Origin: Bacteroides sp.
GTDB taxonomy: Bacteria > Bacteroidota > Bacteroidia > Bacteroidales > Bacteroidaceae
Length of the DNA: 64,000 nt
Direction: 5' to 3'
Assembly: GCA_023665805.1 (NCBI GenBank)
Contig: JAMPDJ010000012.1
Location: 27,518 to 91,517, forward strand
The first letter of the stretch is position 1, and each line of letters begins with the position of its first letter. The position numbers and the translations under genes are program-made. Positions 62,568 to 64,000 of this stretch are shown here, piece after piece. The notes beneath the pieces were generated by a model. The model worked only from the letters and a program-made list of their open reading frames with translations, did no database searches and was not told the origin of the DNA.

Positions 62568-63860
62568 ATGACGTTGATAGAAAGAATGGAAACCTGGTGG
62601 AACATTGACGAGCGCCAGTGCAAGTGCTTCCGGAGATGGGCGTTGATATTGTTCAAGCGCGTCTACATCACAGTGGAGCATTTTATCAACAATAACCTTT
62701 CTTCCTATGCTTCGGCCTTGACTTATAACACCACTTTGGCCGTAGTGCCTTTCTTGGCAATCGTCTTTGCAATAGCCCGCGGTTTCGGCTTCGACAGCGT
62801 GATAGAGAGTCGCATACGCATGTCTTTGGATTCCTTTAGCCCGGAGATGACCGAGATGGTGCTGGACTTCGTGGAACGTTATCTCCAGCATACCAAAAGC
62901 GGCGTGTTCCTGGGTGCGGGCATCCTGTTGCTGTTCTACACCCTTGTGAATCTTACCATGAACATAGAGACGGCTTTCAACACCATGTGGCAGGTGACTA
63001 ACACGCGTAACATATACAGACGCATCACTGACTATATTTCGGTGTTTCTGCTGTTGCCGGTGCTGATGATTATCAGCAATGGATTGAGTGTGACGATGAT
63101 GACTTTGGAATCATGGATGGAGATGTATTTCTCCATGGGGCAGACTTTCCATGTTGTGGTGGTGATGTTGCCATTCTTTATCAGTAGTTTTGTGTTTGTG
63201 TTGCTATATAAGCTGATGCCAAATACCCATGTGCGGTGGACTGCATGTGTGGGGCCTGGCATCATAGCGGGGTTGCTGTTTCAAGGATTGGAGTATTTCT
63301 ACATACATTATCAGATCAAGTTGTCGTCCTATAATGCCATATACGGTTCGTTTGCCGCTATCCCGTTGCTGCTTATTTTTATACAGTTTACATGGTACAT
63401 CTGTTTGATAGGGTGTCAATTGAGCTATGCCAACCAGATGGTACAGGAGTATGCGTTTGAACGCTCGACCAAGGGCATGAGCCGTCGTTTTCGCGATACC
63501 CTCTCGTTATTGCTGGTGAGCCATGTGGCTCGTGCCTTTGCCGATGGTAGTCGCCCCCTTAACCAGAATGCATTGGCACATGCAACGCACTTGCCGGAGA
63601 CTTTGGTCAAACTCCTGCTGGAGGAACTGGTCAGTGTCGGTGTCCTGGCCATTACGCATAACAATTCCGGTACGGAAACACTCTACATTCCCGCCATAGA
63701 CATACACCGACTGACCGTGCGGATGGTCACCGATAGACTGGATAGCCGTGGTACTGAGGATTTTTCTCCTGCATGGCTGCTATACAATCCCGAGTGGAAA
63801 CGCCTGAGACATTACCGTTACTACAACATGGATGATGATGCGTTGATACTGGAGGTGTGA
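62568..63860 (+). CDS. YihY/virulence factor BrkB family membrane protein
   Basis: This 430-residue protein has about six N-terminal helices (VPFLAIVFAIARGFG, FLGAGILLLFYTLVNLTMNIETAFN, VFLLLPVLMIISNGLSVTM, FISSFVFVLLYKLMPNTHVRW) typical of the YihY/BrkB family. The YHIY-like segment near YGSFAAIPLLLIFIQFTWYICLIG closes the domain. The last 130 residues are a soluble winged-helix-like tail (HATHLPETLVKLLLEELVSVG). Function is unsettled; a transporter is suspected. I use the ATG at 62568; a TTG lies two codons upstream. Confidence 0.9.
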   Translation: MTLIERMETWWNIDERQCKCFRRWALILFKRVYITVEHFINNNLSSYASALTYNTTLAVVPFLAIVFAIARGFGFDSVIESRIRMSLDSFSPEMTEMVLDFVERYLQHTKSGVFLGAGILLLFYTLVNLTMNIETAFNTMWQVTNTRNIYRRITDYISVFLLLPVLMIISNGLSVTMMTLESWMEMYFSMGQTFHVVVVMLPFFISSFVFVLLYKLMPNTHVRWTACVGPGIIAGLLFQGLEYFYIHYQIKLSSYNAIYGSFAAIPLLLIFIQFTWYICLIGCQLSYANQMVQEYAFERSTKGMSRRFRDTLSLLLVSHVARAFADGSRPLNQNALAHATHLPETLVKLLLEELVSVGVLAITHNNSGTETLYIPAIDIHRLTVRMVTDRLDSRGTEDFSPAWLLYNPEWKRLRHYRYYNMDDDALILEV

Positions 63861-63899
63861 AGATGAAAAAGAGACTGTCTAACCAGTCTCCGAATATGA

Positions 63900-63941
63900 G
63901 AAATTACCCTTGCCGGAGCGCATTCTGACAAGGGTAATTTC
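63900..63941 (+). terminator. Terminator hairpin after the YihY-family gene
   Basis: GAAATTACCCTTG (63900-63912) pairs perfectly over 13 bp with 63929-63941. A smaller GAGACTG/CAGTCTC hairpin precedes it at 63871-63890. The dispersed repeat begins 6 bases later. Confidence 0.8.
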
Positions 63942-63947
63942 ATTAAA

Positions 63948-64000
63948 ACCCAAATCGGTCATTAGAGCGTCAATTTGTATAAATCATCTGATTTATATTG
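63948..64000. mobile_element. Dispersed MITE-like repeat (copy 2), cut by the window end
   Basis: AACCCAAATCGGTCATTAGA and the bases after it align with 21304-21357 with about seven differences in 54. It is in the same orientation as copy 1; the right part lies outside the window. Confidence 0.8.

Overview
The window looks like a chromosomal segment of a member of the Bacteroidales, most like Prevotella or a close relative. The pointers are the promoter pattern TTTG-N19/20-TAnnTTTG upstream of several genes, an UpxY/NusG-type antiterminator at the head of a capsule locus, TonB-dependent uptake with acidic-tagged lipoproteins, a DUF5103 (type IX secretion plug-like) gene, and other families typical of Bacteroidetes (DUF3256, DUF5689). 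The genus is an inference; no rRNA gene is present to fix it. I found no tRNA, CRISPR array or prophage.

Region 1 (1-18.7 kb, minus strand, visibly AT-richer than the rest): a capsular/exopolysaccharide locus transcribed right to left. It starts with upxY (18448) next to dnaG. A 1.6-kb stretch with a decayed IS630 transposase and a 266-bp MITE follows, then acyltransferase, flippase, FrhB-like protein, pyruvyltransferase, GT2, Wzy-like polymerase, acyltransferase, GT, a broken acyltransferase, two GT4, a second pyruvyltransferase/FrhB pair, a WcaF-like acetyltransferase and a GT2 that runs off the left edge. Most genes overlap by 4-17 bases, so this is one translationally coupled operon. The first acyltransferase carries a G11 tract.

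Region 2 (18.8-37.4 kb): dnaG, a MITE-like repeat, fructose-bisphosphate aldolase, then genes I read as an extracellular nucleic-acid foraging system: a secreted EEP-family nuclease/phosphatase, a divergent TonB-dependent receptor, two surface lipoproteins with OB-fold-like domains, and after rpmE2 a DNA/RNA non-specific endonuclease lipoprotein. An operon on the other strand (DUF308 protein, endonuclease I, truA, DMT transporter, DUF3256) adds another secreted nuclease. A GH20 hexosaminidase follows.

Region 3 (37.9-49.9 kb): a 1,889-residue secreted protein with both a GH20 hexosaminidase and a sialidase domain, an AAA ATPase with an altered Walker B, pyruvate:ferredoxin oxidoreductase and an MscS channel.

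Region 4 (49.9-60.0 kb): a second glycan cluster, two GT on the plus strand and two GT2 plus a flippase on the minus strand. The minus-strand run extends upstream through a DUF5103 protein, a TRIC channel, and a PqqD / S24-S26 peptidase / HPr-kinase-like cassette headed by a small secreted protein. This cassette resembles a peptide-modification system.

Region 5 (60-64 kb): an HtrA/DegQ protease, the RNase P RNA gene with a near-perfect promoter, a YihY/BrkB membrane protein, a strong terminator, and a second copy of the repeat element cut by the window end.
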